Below are positions 45,179 through 54,546 of a stretch of DNA of 64,000 nucleotides, piece by piece (the stretch's first letter is position 1; each line of letters opens with the position of its first letter). The stretch covers positions 1 through 64,000 of the forward strand of contig CABYBP010000001.1 in the NCBI GenBank assembly GCA_902517315.1. The letters are read 5' to 3'. The DNA is from an uncultured Alphaproteobacteria bacterium. GTDB taxonomy: Bacteria > Pseudomonadota > Alphaproteobacteria > HIMB59 > GCA-002718135. Under the pieces are notes generated by a model. It ran no database searches. It was not told where the DNA came from and was given only the letters and a program-made list of their open reading frames with translations. A program made the position numbers and the translations under genes.

Positions 45179-46069
45179 TTATGAATTAATATTTAATCTC
45201 TTTCTTGTAATTTCTTTATTTAAATGAAGTTCCCTGTAAGAAATTAAAAGCACACCACAAAAAATTACGGAAGCACCTAACCAAGTATAAAAATCAGGTT
45301 TATCACTAAAGACAAAGTATCCAATTATTGAAGAAACTATCAAACCTAAAAATGAATACGGTTGAGTCATAGTTACATCAACTAATTTATATGCATGATT
45401 TAATGCAATATGTAAGACTGTTCCCGACATAGCAGCACATAATATAAAAATAATTGTATTTAAACTTGGTTGTTCCCAAAAATATATAACTAACGGGAAT
45501 GAAAAAAAACTCATATAAACATATTGGTGTGATAATATGGTTATAGCACTATCATCCTTAGATACTTTTTTAGTTAAGATTATAACAACTGACCAAATTA
45601 AAGATGAAATAAGTGCCATATATATTCCAATAGAAATATCTATAATACCGGGTCTTAATATTATTAACATTCCTAAAAAACCCATAACTAAAGCAATTGA
45701 CCTATATAAATAGATTTTTTCTTTTAAAAATATCACAGCTAAGATTGTAACAATTATAGGCACTATAAAATGAATGGCAGTCATTTTCTCTAATGGAAGC
45801 ATAGCTAAGGCAGCAAAACCAAGAAGCATAGCAGGTAAATTTAGTGCTGACCGTACAATATGAATTTTTAAATTTTTTGTACTAAATACTTTAAATTTTG
45901 TTTTTAGAATATATGGGGTAATGATTAAAAAACCAAAGAAAAATCTTAAAAAACCAGTTGTAAATACATTTAATTCTTCTTGAGCTAATTTTATAAATGT
46001 ACCCATTAGCGTACCAAAAATAATTGATATAATAATTAAAAAAATTGCGAGTTGATTATTATTTAACAA
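45179..46069 (-). CDS. EamA/DMT-family transporter
   Basis: Ten-segment drug/metabolite transporter, 296 residues, with the internal EamA repeat visible (FLRFFFGFLIITPYIL and LVIYFWEQPSL halves) and the end-of-repeat motif IHFIVPIIVTILAVIFLKEK. First of five EamA permeases within about 10 kb. Substrate unknown; the family exports or imports small metabolites. Confidence 0.9.
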   Translation of the reverse strand: MLNNNQLAIFLIIISIIFGTLMGTFIKLAQEELNVFTTGFLRFFFGFLIITPYILKTKFKVFSTKNLKIHIVRSALNLPAMLLGFAALAMLPLEKMTAIHFIVPIIVTILAVIFLKEKIYLYRSIALVMGFLGMLIILRPGIIDISIGIYMALISSLIWSVVIILTKKVSKDDSAITILSHQYVYMSFFSFPLVIYFWEQPSLNTIIFILCAAMSGTVLHIALNHAYKLVDVTMTQPYSFLGLIVSSIIGYFVFSDKPDFYTWLGASVIFCGVLLISYRELHLNKEITRKRLNINS

Positions 46070-46163
46070 ATAAATCCTAACTAAAAGAATTAGAATGATG
46101 ATAACACAATTTTTCCTTATTTATATCTCTATTAAAACAAAATTTAATTATATTTTGTAAATT

Positions 46164-46250
46164 GTGGCACTTATCAAAAGAATAGTTCTTTTTTTCATAA
46201 CATTAATCTTCATTATAATTCTCCTTGTAGGTGCCACAACTTCATTTTAA
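46164..46250 (+). CDS. Candidate small membrane peptide, 28 aa
   Basis: A GTG-started frame reading VALIKRIVLFFITLIFIIIL and ending GATTSF at TAA 46250, 9 bases before the yjbQ start. A single hydrophobic span with a basic N-terminus. Its ends coincide with a perfect 9-base inverted repeat (TTGTGGCAC at 46162, GTGCCACAA at 46231), so the segment may instead be a structured RNA. There is no Shine-Dalgarno. Confidence 0.3.
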   Translation: MALIKRIVLFFITLIFIIILLVGATTSF

Positions 46251-46259
46251 GATTAGAAA

Positions 46260-46679
46260 ATGATAAATTTACAAGATGAATTGATAATATCTAATAATGG
46301 GCAGGGAATGTATGAAATTACTAAAAAAGTTCATGATTGGATTGTAAAAAATAATATTAATAAAGGTCAGCTAAATTTATTTATTCAACATACTTCTGCT
46401 TCATTAACAATAATGGAAAATGCTAGCCCTGATGTTTTGAAAGATATTAATTCTTTTTTTCAAAAAATAGTTCCTGAAGATTCTTCATTATATGAACACG
46501 GGTATGAAGGGGATGATGATATGCCTGCACATATAAAATCTATGCTTACTCAAACTTCATTAACAATTCCTATAGACAATAAAGAAATGCTATTAGGTGT
46601 TTGGCAAGGGATATATCTAATTGAGCACAGGTACAGTAAATACAAAAGAAAGATAATTCTAAGCTATATAGGTGAGTAA
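46260..46679 (+). CDS. YjbQ/UPF0047 family protein
   Basis: 139-residue small beta-rich protein with the diagnostic segments LFIQHTSASLTIMENASPDV, DDDMPAHIKSML and LGVWQGIYLIEHRYS. E. coli YjbQ has thiamine phosphate synthase-like activity; the physiological role is open. Converges with the MFS gene at its 3' end. Confidence 0.92.
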   Translation: MINLQDELIISNNGQGMYEITKKVHDWIVKNNINKGQLNLFIQHTSASLTIMENASPDVLKDINSFFQKIVPEDSSLYEHGYEGDDDMPAHIKSMLTQTSLTIPIDNKEMLLGVWQGIYLIEHRYSKYKRKIILSYIGE

Positions 46680-46680
46680 A

Positions 46681-47865
46681 TTATACTCTTACTTTATTTA
46701 AATTACTTTGATCTAAAATAATCTTTGATAAATTATTAGGTATAAAAAATGATGCGATTAAAGATAGAAGAGCAAATAAAGAACCTATTAAAAAAACTAT
46801 TGAATGAGAATTAATCCAAACAAATCCTAAGATTACTGGAATAAATACAGCAGCTATATGATTAATAGTAAAAGAAACACCTGCGGTACTTGCAATATCT
46901 TTTGGATCAGCAATTTTTTGAAAATATGTATTAATTGCTATAGCTAATGCAAAAAACATATGATCAATAATATATAAACCTGCTGCAACATAAGCATTAG
47001 TAACAAATGCGTAAGATGTAAACACAACTACAAGTCCAATATATTCAAAAATAAGACATTTTTTCTCACCAAATATATTTATTAACTTTCCAATACGTTC
47101 TGCAAAAAACCAATTAAAAATATAATTAACCAAAAAAAGCAACGTAACTTGCGACGCTGAATAACCAAATTTTTCTACCATTAAAAAAGCTGCAAAAACT
47201 ACAAATATTTGTCTTCTAGCACCTGATAAAAAAATTAAGATATAATATAGTGAATATTCTTTTTTAAGAATTATTTTTTTATGCTGCTTATTTTTAATTT
47301 CAAAAAGAGGAAAGGAAATAAAAAGATATATAGAAATAAAAATACATATTATTCCAGCAAATAAAAAAATAAACTTATAATCTAAATTAAAGATTTCTAA
47401 TAAACTCCAAATAATACAATATAAAAATAAAGATGTAATTGAACTAACAGCTATTAACTTCCCCAAAACTGGTGGAGCCTCCTCTTTTGAAAGCCATTGC
47501 AAACTCAGAGAATTTTTTGCTGTTTCACAATAATGAAAACCAGTACTCATAATAATTGTTGTAAAATACAAACCATAGACAGTTGGTAAGAAACCTGTGA
47601 TTGCAACACCAAAACCTGTTAAAGCTAAAGAAAAAATAGCAAAATATTGTTCTTTAAAATAAAAAAGTAAAAAAATAATAGTAAATGCTAGGAAGCCAGG
47701 TATCTCTCTGATACTTTGAAGTATTCCAATTTCAACTCCAGTAAAACCTGCTCTTTCAACTGAGAAATTATTTAATAAAACCATCCAAGTACTAAAAGCG
47801 ATAGGCATTGCAATGGAAGATAATATAAGGATTGTAATTGGAGTTTTATTTAAGAATATTTTCAT
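46681..47865 (-). CDS. MFS transporter
   Basis: 394 residues with about 12 membrane segments, Phe/Ile-rich. Loop motifs typical of the family are present (VERAGFTGVEIGILQSIREI after TM1, SASQVTLLFLVNYIFNWFFA in the second half). No drug-pump signature was noted. Substrate unknown. The stop lies one base from the yjbQ stop. Confidence 0.85.
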   Translation of the reverse strand: MKIFLNKTPITILILSSIAMPIAFSTWMVLLNNFSVERAGFTGVEIGILQSIREIPGFLAFTIIFLLFYFKEQYFAIFSLALTGFGVAITGFLPTVYGLYFTTIIMSTGFHYCETAKNSLSLQWLSKEEAPPVLGKLIAVSSITSLFLYCIIWSLLEIFNLDYKFIFLFAGIICIFISIYLFISFPLFEIKNKQHKKIILKKEYSLYYILIFLSGARRQIFVVFAAFLMVEKFGYSASQVTLLFLVNYIFNWFFAERIGKLINIFGEKKCLIFEYIGLVVVFTSYAFVTNAYVAAGLYIIDHMFFALAIAINTYFQKIADPKDIASTAGVSFTINHIAAVFIPVILGFVWINSHSIVFLIGSLFALLSLIASFFIPNNLSKIILDQSNLNKVRV

Positions 47866-47973
47866 TAATAAATATCAGATTTTAATAATAAAATTAAAGT
47901 TATCTATTCTTACACTATTATTTTAATAATTATTTAATAATAAAATGTAATTTTTTAAAAAAAGGAGGCGTAT

Positions 47974-48594
47974 ATGTATAGAATTAACTGGAAATTTAGA
48001 TCTGAGAGTGAAGTTGCTATAGATCTTTTTAACAAAGGATCAAAAATATTAATTGATAATGGAGCTAATTTTGCTGGTCTTGCTATTAATTCAGGATCAG
48101 ATGATAATAGTTTTTCAATGATTGCAAGTTTTGAAAATTCTGAAATGTATGGAGATTTTGATGATAAATGGGTTTCAAATCCTGATTGGGCAAAACAATT
48201 CAAAGCTAATTGGATGGCTCAACAACCTATCGAAAACATTCATGCAAGGACTTTAAAAGATACTACTGAAAATTTATTAGAAAATGAAATGCCAGTTTTT
48301 GTAAATTGGAGATTTACTCATCCAGATATTAATGCTGTTATTGGAAGTTTTGAAATAGGAGAAAAATATTGGAAAGATGCAGGTTCTTCAGGTCAAATCT
48401 TAAATCAACTGTCAGGTGATGGTATGGGTCAATTTTTATTTGCTGCTAGATTTCAATCAATGAAAAAACTGGGAAAAGGATTAGATATGATTTCCACAAA
48501 CGAAAATTTTGGTGATGATTTAAAAGATTATTTTAAAGACATTACATGGCACAAAAATTCTTTTACTCGACTAATAATGAAAAAAATGAAATAA
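47974..48594 (+). CDS. Hypothetical protein with internal duplication, 206 aa
   Basis: A strong Shine-Dalgarno (AAAGGAGG) precedes ATG 47974. The two halves look alike: INWKFRSESEVAIDLFNKGS and VNWRFTHPDINAVIGSFEIG each open a unit of about 85 residues that continues as beta-alpha-beta, suggesting two fused ferredoxin-like (dimeric-barrel) domains. It is followed after 24 bases by a cupin gene and probably cotranscribed with it. No known family. Confidence 0.65.
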   Translation: MYRINWKFRSESEVAIDLFNKGSKILIDNGANFAGLAINSGSDDNSFSMIASFENSEMYGDFDDKWVSNPDWAKQFKANWMAQQPIENIHARTLKDTTENLLENEMPVFVNWRFTHPDINAVIGSFEIGEKYWKDAGSSGQILNQLSGDGMGQFLFAARFQSMKKLGKGLDMISTNENFGDDLKDYFKDITWHKNSFTRLIMKKMK

Positions 48595-48618
48595 TAAATT
48601 AACAAAAGGATAAAATGT

Positions 48619-48981
48619 ATGTCTAATATAATGAGAAAATCTTTTTCTGATGGAGAAATTAAAACACCTGATAAAGTTCATTCTTCAACCGTAACTTTAG
48701 GTAATGTATCGATGAGTCAGGTTACTTTACAACCAGGATGGAGTTGGAGTTCTTGTATTAAACCACTTGTAGGTACTGAAAGTTGTCAGGCTGGACATGT
48801 AGGTGTCGTTATTAAAGGGGAAATGAAAGTGAAGCATGACGATGGAAATGAAGAAACTTTTAAAGCTGGTGATGCATATTATTTAGCCCCAGGTCATGAT
48901 GGATGGATTGTAGGAGATAAAGAGTTTCAATCATACGAATTTACATCAGATCAAAAAGATTTTGGACCTTGGAAAAAGTAA
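48619..48981 (+). CDS. Small cupin-domain protein
   Basis: 120-residue single cupin. The first motif region is HVGVVIKGEMKVKHDDGNEE and the second AGDAYYLAPGHDGWIVGD. Metal-ligand histidines are reduced compared with classical cupins. Sequence LQPGWSWSSCIKPLVGTESC carries two cysteines. Function unknown; a stress or small-molecule sensor is possible. Confidence 0.8.
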   Translation: MSNIMRKSFSDGEIKTPDKVHSSTVTLGNVSMSQVTLQPGWSWSSCIKPLVGTESCQAGHVGVVIKGEMKVKHDDGNEETFKAGDAYYLAPGHDGWIVGDKEFQSYEFTSDQKDFGPWKK

Positions 48982-48983
48982 AT

Positions 48984-49007
48984 TAATAGCTGGAATTTCC
49001 AGCTATT
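48984..49007. terminator. Hairpin between convergent genes, likely terminator
   Basis: TAATAGCTGG (48984-48993) and CCAGCTATTA (48998-49007) form a perfect 10-base-pair stem with loop AATT between the cupin and EamA genes. It lacks a long T-run on either strand, so its termination efficiency is doubtful. Confidence 0.5.
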
Positions 49008-49010
49008 ATA

Positions 49011-49922
49011 TTAGTGACCTCTATTAAATTGGTCACGAAATCTTGAATCTTCTTTAATATATGGTCGAACCCCTATTTTTGTTTCTCTAATTATTATATA
49101 AATTCCACTTCCAACAATAATTAATGATCCTATAATTTCATAGATATCTGGAATATCAGCAAAGAATAAATAACCTAAAATGGCTCCAGATATTAATTGT
49201 GTATATTGAATAGGAGCAAAAACACTAGACTCTAAAAATTTTGAAGCGATTGTTAAACAATTCCCCCCTATTCCACAAATAATACCGCAGAAAATAAGAA
49301 TCATTAAATCGTTGTAAGATAATGCGGTGTGACTATTAAAACTAAGTAATCCATTTAAAATAGTTGCAGATAAAAAAGCATAAAAAGTAAATGCTATTGA
49401 TGATTGATTATTTGAATACTTTCTTACTAAAGTAATATTTATCGCCATTAGTAATGCAGAAAAAAACAAACCAAATAGACTTAATGAAAAATGAATAGTA
49501 CCAGGTCTACTAACTATTAATACACCTATAAATCCAACTGTTACCGCCGACCATCTTCTAATACCAACATTTTCACCTAAAAAAAAATGGGATAACATTG
49601 TTATCATTAATGGAGCACTAAATAATATTGGGTAAATTTCACTAAATGCATGTTCTCTAAATGAATAAACTACTAAAGCTCCAGAAATTAATCCAAATAA
49701 CCCTCTAAAAAGCTGAATATGAATTATATCATTTTTTAGTGAGCTCCATTTGTTTAAAAAATAAAGAGTTAATAATGTTGGTATAAAACTAAAAAGACAA
49801 ATATAAAAATTTATTTGAAAAACAGAATATTCATTAACTAGGTATTTTTTAATTATTGTATCTAAAATTACAAATATCGTGTAACCAATAAATCCAATAC
49901 TAATTCCAGATAAAACATTCAT
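49011..49922 (-). CDS. EamA/DMT-family transporter
   Basis: 303 residues with ten predicted membrane segments. The repeat halves begin IGYTIFVILDTIIKKYL and LLMAINITLVRKYSNN. Loop patterns (LFSAPLMITMLSHFFLGENV, IQYTQLISGAILGYLFFADI) match RhaT/EamA permeases. Second of five in this region. Confidence 0.9.
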   Translation of the reverse strand: MNVLSGISIGFIGYTIFVILDTIIKKYLVNEYSVFQINFYICLFSFIPTLLTLYFLNKWSSLKNDIIHIQLFRGLFGLISGALVVYSFREHAFSEIYPILFSAPLMITMLSHFFLGENVGIRRWSAVTVGFIGVLIVSRPGTIHFSLSLFGLFFSALLMAINITLVRKYSNNQSSIAFTFYAFLSATILNGLLSFNSHTALSYNDLMILIFCGIICGIGGNCLTIASKFLESSVFAPIQYTQLISGAILGYLFFADIPDIYEIIGSLIIVGSGIYIIIRETKIGVRPYIKEDSRFRDQFNRGH

Positions 49923-49984
49923 ATGATTTAATTTAAAAGAACTTTATTTAAAATTGTCTTATTTGAGATTCTAGTAAATAAATA

Positions 49985-50764
49985 TTAGTTTTTTCTTATT
50001 GTTTCATTATAATGATCATTTAATACTAAAAGATGTTGATAAGCTTCATGATCAAAATCATCATTAGCTACCTTATCTGTCTTAAAATTTTTATATTTAT
50101 CTTCTCCCCTTACACAAATAGCACTATCATTTTTACTTTTTAATTGTTTCATATCAGTAGAAATAAATTGAAAATTTAAACCTATTCTTCTGTCATTACT
50201 AAAATTAGGTTGAGATGCGTGTAATGTTAGACCATGATGAAAAGAAACTTCACCGGGTTCTAGCGGACATGATACTGCTTTATTTATATCAATATCTTTT
50301 ACAGTTTGACCTCTAGATAAAACATTATTTTTATCTTCATTTAAATGATGTTCAAAAAATCCATTTTTATGAGAACCTGGTATCATTTGCATGCAACCAC
50401 TTTGATCATTAGCTTTGGATAAAGCTAACCATGCGCTTACTTGTTTTTCATTATTATCAAAACCCCAATACGTTAGATCTTGATGCCAACTTACGTGTGT
50501 TTTGGTGTTTGGTTCTTTTATTATAAAAGTTGCATTATATAATAATATATTTTTACCAATTATTTCTTCGACAAAATCAAGCAATATTTTATTAGTTGCT
50601 ATTTCATACACCCATTTCATTATTGTATAAGTTTTCACAATATAATGAAGTTTACCTAGTTTTTTTTCAGAGTCTTCTAATTTACTTCTAAAAAAATTTG
50701 CTTCATTTAAATTGTAAATTTTTAATGGTGTAAAATAACCATTTCGATCATAAAAATCTTTCAT
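49985..50764 (-). CDS. Phytanoyl-CoA dioxygenase (PhyH) family protein
   Basis: 259 residues. Fe(II) ligands HxD in HVSWHQDLTYWGF and distal His in EVSFHHGLTLHASQPN, with the 2-oxoglutarate arginine in SNDRRIGLNFQF. N-terminal YDRNGYFTPLKIY is typical. The family hydroxylates diverse small molecules such as phytanoyl-CoA, phosphonates and secondary metabolites; substrate unknown. Shares about the same layout as the PhyH protein at 14.9 kb. Confidence 0.9.
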   Translation of the reverse strand: MKDFYDRNGYFTPLKIYNLNEANFFRSKLEDSEKKLGKLHYIVKTYTIMKWVYEIATNKILLDFVEEIIGKNILLYNATFIIKEPNTKTHVSWHQDLTYWGFDNNEKQVSAWLALSKANDQSGCMQMIPGSHKNGFFEHHLNEDKNNVLSRGQTVKDIDINKAVSCPLEPGEVSFHHGLTLHASQPNFSNDRRIGLNFQFISTDMKQLKSKNDSAICVRGEDKYKNFKTDKVANDDFDHEAYQHLLVLNDHYNETIRKN

Positions 50765-50996
50765 TCTTAAAATATTATTTAAATTGATTATTTATTCAAT
50801 AAAAATTGACAATAAAAAAACCAATTAAACAAATAATTAATAGATCAAATATTAAAATAGATTCCATATTGCTTGTGACACTAATTCTTAATGGATAGAA
50901 TACATTTACTCACTAAATATATATTTGTAGATTAGTGCCACATAATCTATGTACATATTAATTTAGGCATAAATTGAGTTAAAAAGAGGCAAATTT

Positions 50997-51905
50997 ATGA
51001 AAAAAATCAGTTGGGTAACACATAAAGATTATGACATTCCTTTGCCTGAAAATCATAAATTTACTGCCAGTAAGTTTTCAGATTTGTATAATGAATTAAA
51101 AATTTCGGATTTTTATCATCGTGCAAATATTCTAAGTCCTGAAAAAGCAAGTGTTGGTGAGGTTTCTATCTGCCATGATTTGGATTATGTATTAAAAATT
51201 AAGAATGGTAGTTTATCCGATAAAGAAATAAGAAGATTAGGTTTTAAATGGTCAGAAACACTTTCTAATCGTTCCTTTTTAGCAGTAAATGGAACTCTAT
51301 TAACATGCAAAGAAGCAATTAAGAATGGAATAGCAAATCATTTAGCTGGTGGTACACATCATAGTCATAGAGATTTTGGTTCAGGATATTGTGTTTTTAA
51401 CGATATGGCTTATGCTTCATTACAATTGATAAAATCACAGCTAGTAAAAAAAATTTTAATTTTTGACACTGATGTACATCAAGGAGATGGTACGGCTTCA
51501 ATTCTTAAAGATAATGAGAAAATATTTACATGTTCTATTCATTGTAAAAATAACTTTCCCTTTAGAAAATCAATAAGTGACCTGGATGTTGAATTAGATG
51601 ATAATTTAGAAGATGATGAGTATTTGAGGATATTATATCAAACTCTTAATGGTTGTTTAAAAAGATTTAATCCTGATTTAGTAATTTTTGATACTGGAGT
51701 TGATATTCATGAGAATGATAAATTAGGCAATTTAAAAATAACAACTGAAGGACTATTAAAAAGAGATATTACAGTCCTAGAATTTTTTAAGAATAAATCG
51801 ATCCCTGTTGCAACAGTAATAGGTGGTGGATATTCAAATGATAAATTAGAGTTAGCTAAAAGACATAGTTTAATTTTCAAAGCTACATCAATGGTTTTTA
51901 ATTAA
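50997..51905 (+). CDS. Histone deacetylase-fold hydrolase (class IV-like)
   Basis: 302 residues of the HDAC/acetoin-utilisation/acetylpolyamine-amidohydrolase superfamily. Active-site motifs: GGTHHSHRDFGSGYCVFND (catalytic histidine pair and loop), LIFDTDVHQGDGTA (zinc ligands Asp and His), DLVIFDTGVDIHENDKLG (zinc Asp), and VIGGGYSND. Closest in pattern to HDAC11-type proteins. In bacteria such enzymes deacetylate polyamines or small amides; substrate unknown. Confidence 0.88.
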   Translation: MKKISWVTHKDYDIPLPENHKFTASKFSDLYNELKISDFYHRANILSPEKASVGEVSICHDLDYVLKIKNGSLSDKEIRRLGFKWSETLSNRSFLAVNGTLLTCKEAIKNGIANHLAGGTHHSHRDFGSGYCVFNDMAYASLQLIKSQLVKKILIFDTDVHQGDGTASILKDNEKIFTCSIHCKNNFPFRKSISDLDVELDDNLEDDEYLRILYQTLNGCLKRFNPDLVIFDTGVDIHENDKLGNLKITTEGLLKRDITVLEFFKNKSIPVATVIGGGYSNDKLELAKRHSLIFKATSMVFN

Positions 51906-52309
51906 TTACATTTAGAAATAACTACCTGTATTGATTTATCATTATAGAGATATTCAAAACAAAAATTTTTAAAAAAATTAAAATGATTATTTATAATATT
52001 TAAATTTTCTTTATTATGATCCAAAAAAAAATATTCAAATTTAATTTTTTCAACACTATTTTGAGAAAAAATTGGCATTGTAATTATTTCGCCATCATTA
52101 AATATTGATTTTAAATAAAATACATCTGACTCACTATCTACTTTAGAAAATGAATTCTTTTTTATAAGGAAAAGAACATTTTCATTCCAATCATTCTTTT
52201 GAAAATCAAAAAGTGTATTTAAATCATCAAGGTTTATTAATTTATTTGAATCTAGGGCGTAAGTATTTAACGACAAAAAAATAGAACATAAAAAAAGTAA
52301 TTTTTTCAT
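51902..52309 (-). CDS. Secreted hypothetical protein, 135 aa
   Basis: A signal peptide (MKKLLFLCSIFLSLNTYA) precedes an Asn/Phe/Lys-rich sequence with no recognised domain. Its 3' end overlaps that of the HDAC-fold gene by 4 bases. Probably periplasmic. Confidence 0.55.
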   Translation of the reverse strand: MKKLLFLCSIFLSLNTYALDSNKLINLDDLNTLFDFQKNDWNENVLFLIKKNSFSKVDSESDVFYLKSIFNDGEIITMPIFSQNSVEKIKFEYFFLDHNKENLNIINNHFNFFKNFCFEYLYNDKSIQVVISKCN

Positions 52310-52377
52310 AAAAACAAGTGTGATTTAAAGAATGATACTGATAGATATATTAATAATCAATTTATTTTCAAATATTT

Positions 52378-53232
52378 ATGAAAACAAGAAATAAGGGGCT
52401 TATATTATCATTTGTTGGAGTTTTAATTCTTAGCCCTGATAGTTTATTAATTAGATTAGTAAATTTAGATGATTTTAGTTTAATATTTTACAGAAGCGCT
52501 TTACCAATTGTTACAATATTAATTTTTCTAATTTATACTTATCAAAGATCTTTTCTTAAATCATTTTATCTAATTGGTGTACCAGGGATAATCTATGCTA
52601 TTCTTTATGCTATAACTCATATTTGTTTTGTTTATTCAATTCAAAATACTGCTGTAGCTAATACATTAGTTCTCATTGCATCAGCTCCAATTTTTGCTGC
52701 ATTATTTTCAGTTTTTATACTTAAAGAAATACCAAGTCTTTTTACGTGGATAGTGATTTTAATTGCTATGTTTGCAATGATAATCATTGGAATAGGAAGC
52801 TTTACAAGTACAGGTTTATATGGAGATCTTATGGCTTTAATTGTAGCTGTAGGTATGGGTTTTAGTATGGTTCTTGTCAGATTATTTAAAAATAAAGATT
52901 TAGTACCAGCATGTTTATTAGGGTGCTTAATATCAGCTCTTTATGCGCTACCATTTGGAGTTAACTTTGATTTAACTAATGAACAATTTATATTTCTTTC
53001 TATAATGTGCTTATTAATACTGCCTATTCCATTTATGATTTTAACAATTTCTCCTAAATTTACTCCAGCACACGAAGTAGCTTTAATTTTTTTATTAGAA
53101 AGTGTTTTAGGTACTACTTGGGTTTGGTTTGTTATAAATGAAATACCTCCTCTTAATACAATTATAGGGGGAGCCCTACTGCTTGGATCTGTTACAATAT
53201 TTATTTATCAAACAACTAGAAAATCTGTTTAG
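52378..53232 (+). CDS. EamA/DMT-family transporter
   Basis: 284 residues, ten membrane segments. Features: FSLIFYRSALPIVTILIFLI, ANTLVLIASAPIFAALFSVF with ILKEIPS, and second-half AHEVALIFLLESVLGTTWVW. Convergent with another EamA gene, overlapping by 17 bases. Substrate unknown. Confidence 0.9.
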   Translation: MKTRNKGLILSFVGVLILSPDSLLIRLVNLDDFSLIFYRSALPIVTILIFLIYTYQRSFLKSFYLIGVPGIIYAILYAITHICFVYSIQNTAVANTLVLIASAPIFAALFSVFILKEIPSLFTWIVILIAMFAMIIIGIGSFTSTGLYGDLMALIVAVGMGFSMVLVRLFKNKDLVPACLLGCLISALYALPFGVNFDLTNEQFIFLSIMCLLILPIPFMILTISPKFTPAHEVALIFLLESVLGTTWVWFVINEIPPLNTIIGGALLLGSVTIFIYQTTRKSV

Positions 53233-54079
53233 TTTTTTTAATCTCTTTTCTTTCTCTGATAAAAATATAAATTCCACTAAAAACAATCAATGATAATCCT
53301 AGATAAATCCAAATATCAGGTAAATCACCAAAGAAGGCATATCCAACAAGTATATTTGTTGAGATTTCAAAATAGCCTAAAGGAGCTAGTTTAGAAGCTT
53401 CTCCAAGTCTTAAAGAAAGAATTATTAGAAAATGTCCTAAAGTTCCTATTGAAGCTAATGAGATAAGTAATAATAATTGTCTTAAATCTAAATTTATCCA
53501 GTAAAAAGGAACAATAAGAGATATAAAAATACACCCTACGATACCTGTAAAAAGCAAAGTAACAACAGCACTATCTGTAAAAGATAATTTTCGTGTATAA
53601 ATTATATAAAATGCGTATGTAATTCCTGCTGCAATAGCTGAAAAAGATGCGAAATTAATTTCTATAAAACCTGGTCTTATGATGATCATAACACCAAAAA
53701 ACCCAATCAAAACTGCAGTCCATCGATGAATTCCAACTTTCTCGTTTAAATAAAAAATTGATAATATTGTTACTATTATTGGAGAAATGAAGGCAAGGGT
53801 TAAAGCTTCTGCTAATGTTATAACTGAAATTGCATAAAAGAAAAAAACAGTAGATAAAAATAAAAAAAAACTTCTAAATAGCTGTACTGAAATTGATTTG
53901 GGAAAACTAATTTCTTTTCTAAAAAAAATAAATGCTAATGGAAAACTAACTAAAAGCATAAAAAAATATCTACCCCAGACAACTTGTATGAAATGTATTT
54001 CTAAAGATAAATACTTTGCAATTCCATCCATGAAAGGTAATAACAGCCAACCTGATATATTAAGAATATATGCTAACAT
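53216..54079 (-). CDS. EamA/DMT-family transporter
   Basis: 287 residues, ten membrane segments. Features: VVWGRYFFMLLVSFPLAFIF, ALTLAFISPIIVTILSIFYL with NEKVG, and the second repeat APLGYFEISTNILVGYAFF. Its ATG abuts the zinc-ribbon protein stop, so the two are probably cotranscribed. Resembles the one at 49.0 kb in layout. Confidence 0.9.
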   Translation of the reverse strand: MLAYILNISGWLLLPFMDGIAKYLSLEIHFIQVVWGRYFFMLLVSFPLAFIFFRKEISFPKSISVQLFRSFFLFLSTVFFFYAISVITLAEALTLAFISPIIVTILSIFYLNEKVGIHRWTAVLIGFFGVMIIIRPGFIEINFASFSAIAAGITYAFYIIYTRKLSFTDSAVVTLLFTGIVGCIFISLIVPFYWINLDLRQLLLLISLASIGTLGHFLIILSLRLGEASKLAPLGYFEISTNILVGYAFFGDLPDIWIYLGLSLIVFSGIYIFIRERKEIKKTKQIF

Positions 54080-54486
54080 TAATTTGATTTAAATGATGAG
54101 GGATCACAAATCTTACAAATTAAATTTCCAATTGATTTCTTAGGATTGTAAGTTTGATAGAAAATGTCTTTTGTAGAAATATTATTTTCAGATAAATATT
54201 TTTCGATTTCCCAATAATACCTAAAACATTTTGAACATTGTGCAGCATTTTCTTTATGTGATGGTTTATATATTTCATTCCAAAGTTTGGACATTTCATT
54301 TTGCTTATCAGGAGAAATATTTTCTGAAATAATTGATGGAATATCCATAAAACACTTAGCGCATTGTATTTCAGATGTTACATTTTTATATGGTTCATCT
54401 TTATAGTCTTTTCCTATAGTGGTTTTCCCAATATATTTATCTGAACTACAATTTGGACAAAAAAAATTGATTTTATTGCTAAGCAT
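54079..54486 (-). CDS. Zinc-ribbon protein, 135 aa
   Basis: Four CxxC pairs are visible (FCPNCSSD, QCAKCFMD, QCSKCFRY and ICKICD), suggesting two zinc ribbons. The N-terminus begins MLSNKINFFCPNCSSDKYIG; a short helical segment with the repeated IS/ISE pattern links the pairs. Function unknown. Overlaps the EamA gene by one base. Confidence 0.65.
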   Translation of the reverse strand: MLSNKINFFCPNCSSDKYIGKTTIGKDYKDEPYKNVTSEIQCAKCFMDIPSIISENISPDKQNEMSKLWNEIYKPSHKENAAQCSKCFRYYWEIEKYLSENNISTKDIFYQTYNPKKSIGNLICKICDPSSFKSN

Positions 54487-54546
54487 TTTATTCTATGAAT
54501 AAATTTTCATAACACTTATAAATAAAGAATAGAATTATTATTTATA

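Noticed and set aside
46162..46180. TGGCAC resembling a sigma-54 promoter -24 box
   Set aside because: No TTGC element at the required spacing.
50796..50867. 23-codon hydrophobic minus-strand ORF (MESILIFDLLIICL...)
   Set aside because: No Shine-Dalgarno and only 23 codons in very AT-rich DNA; kept only as context for the inverted repeat.
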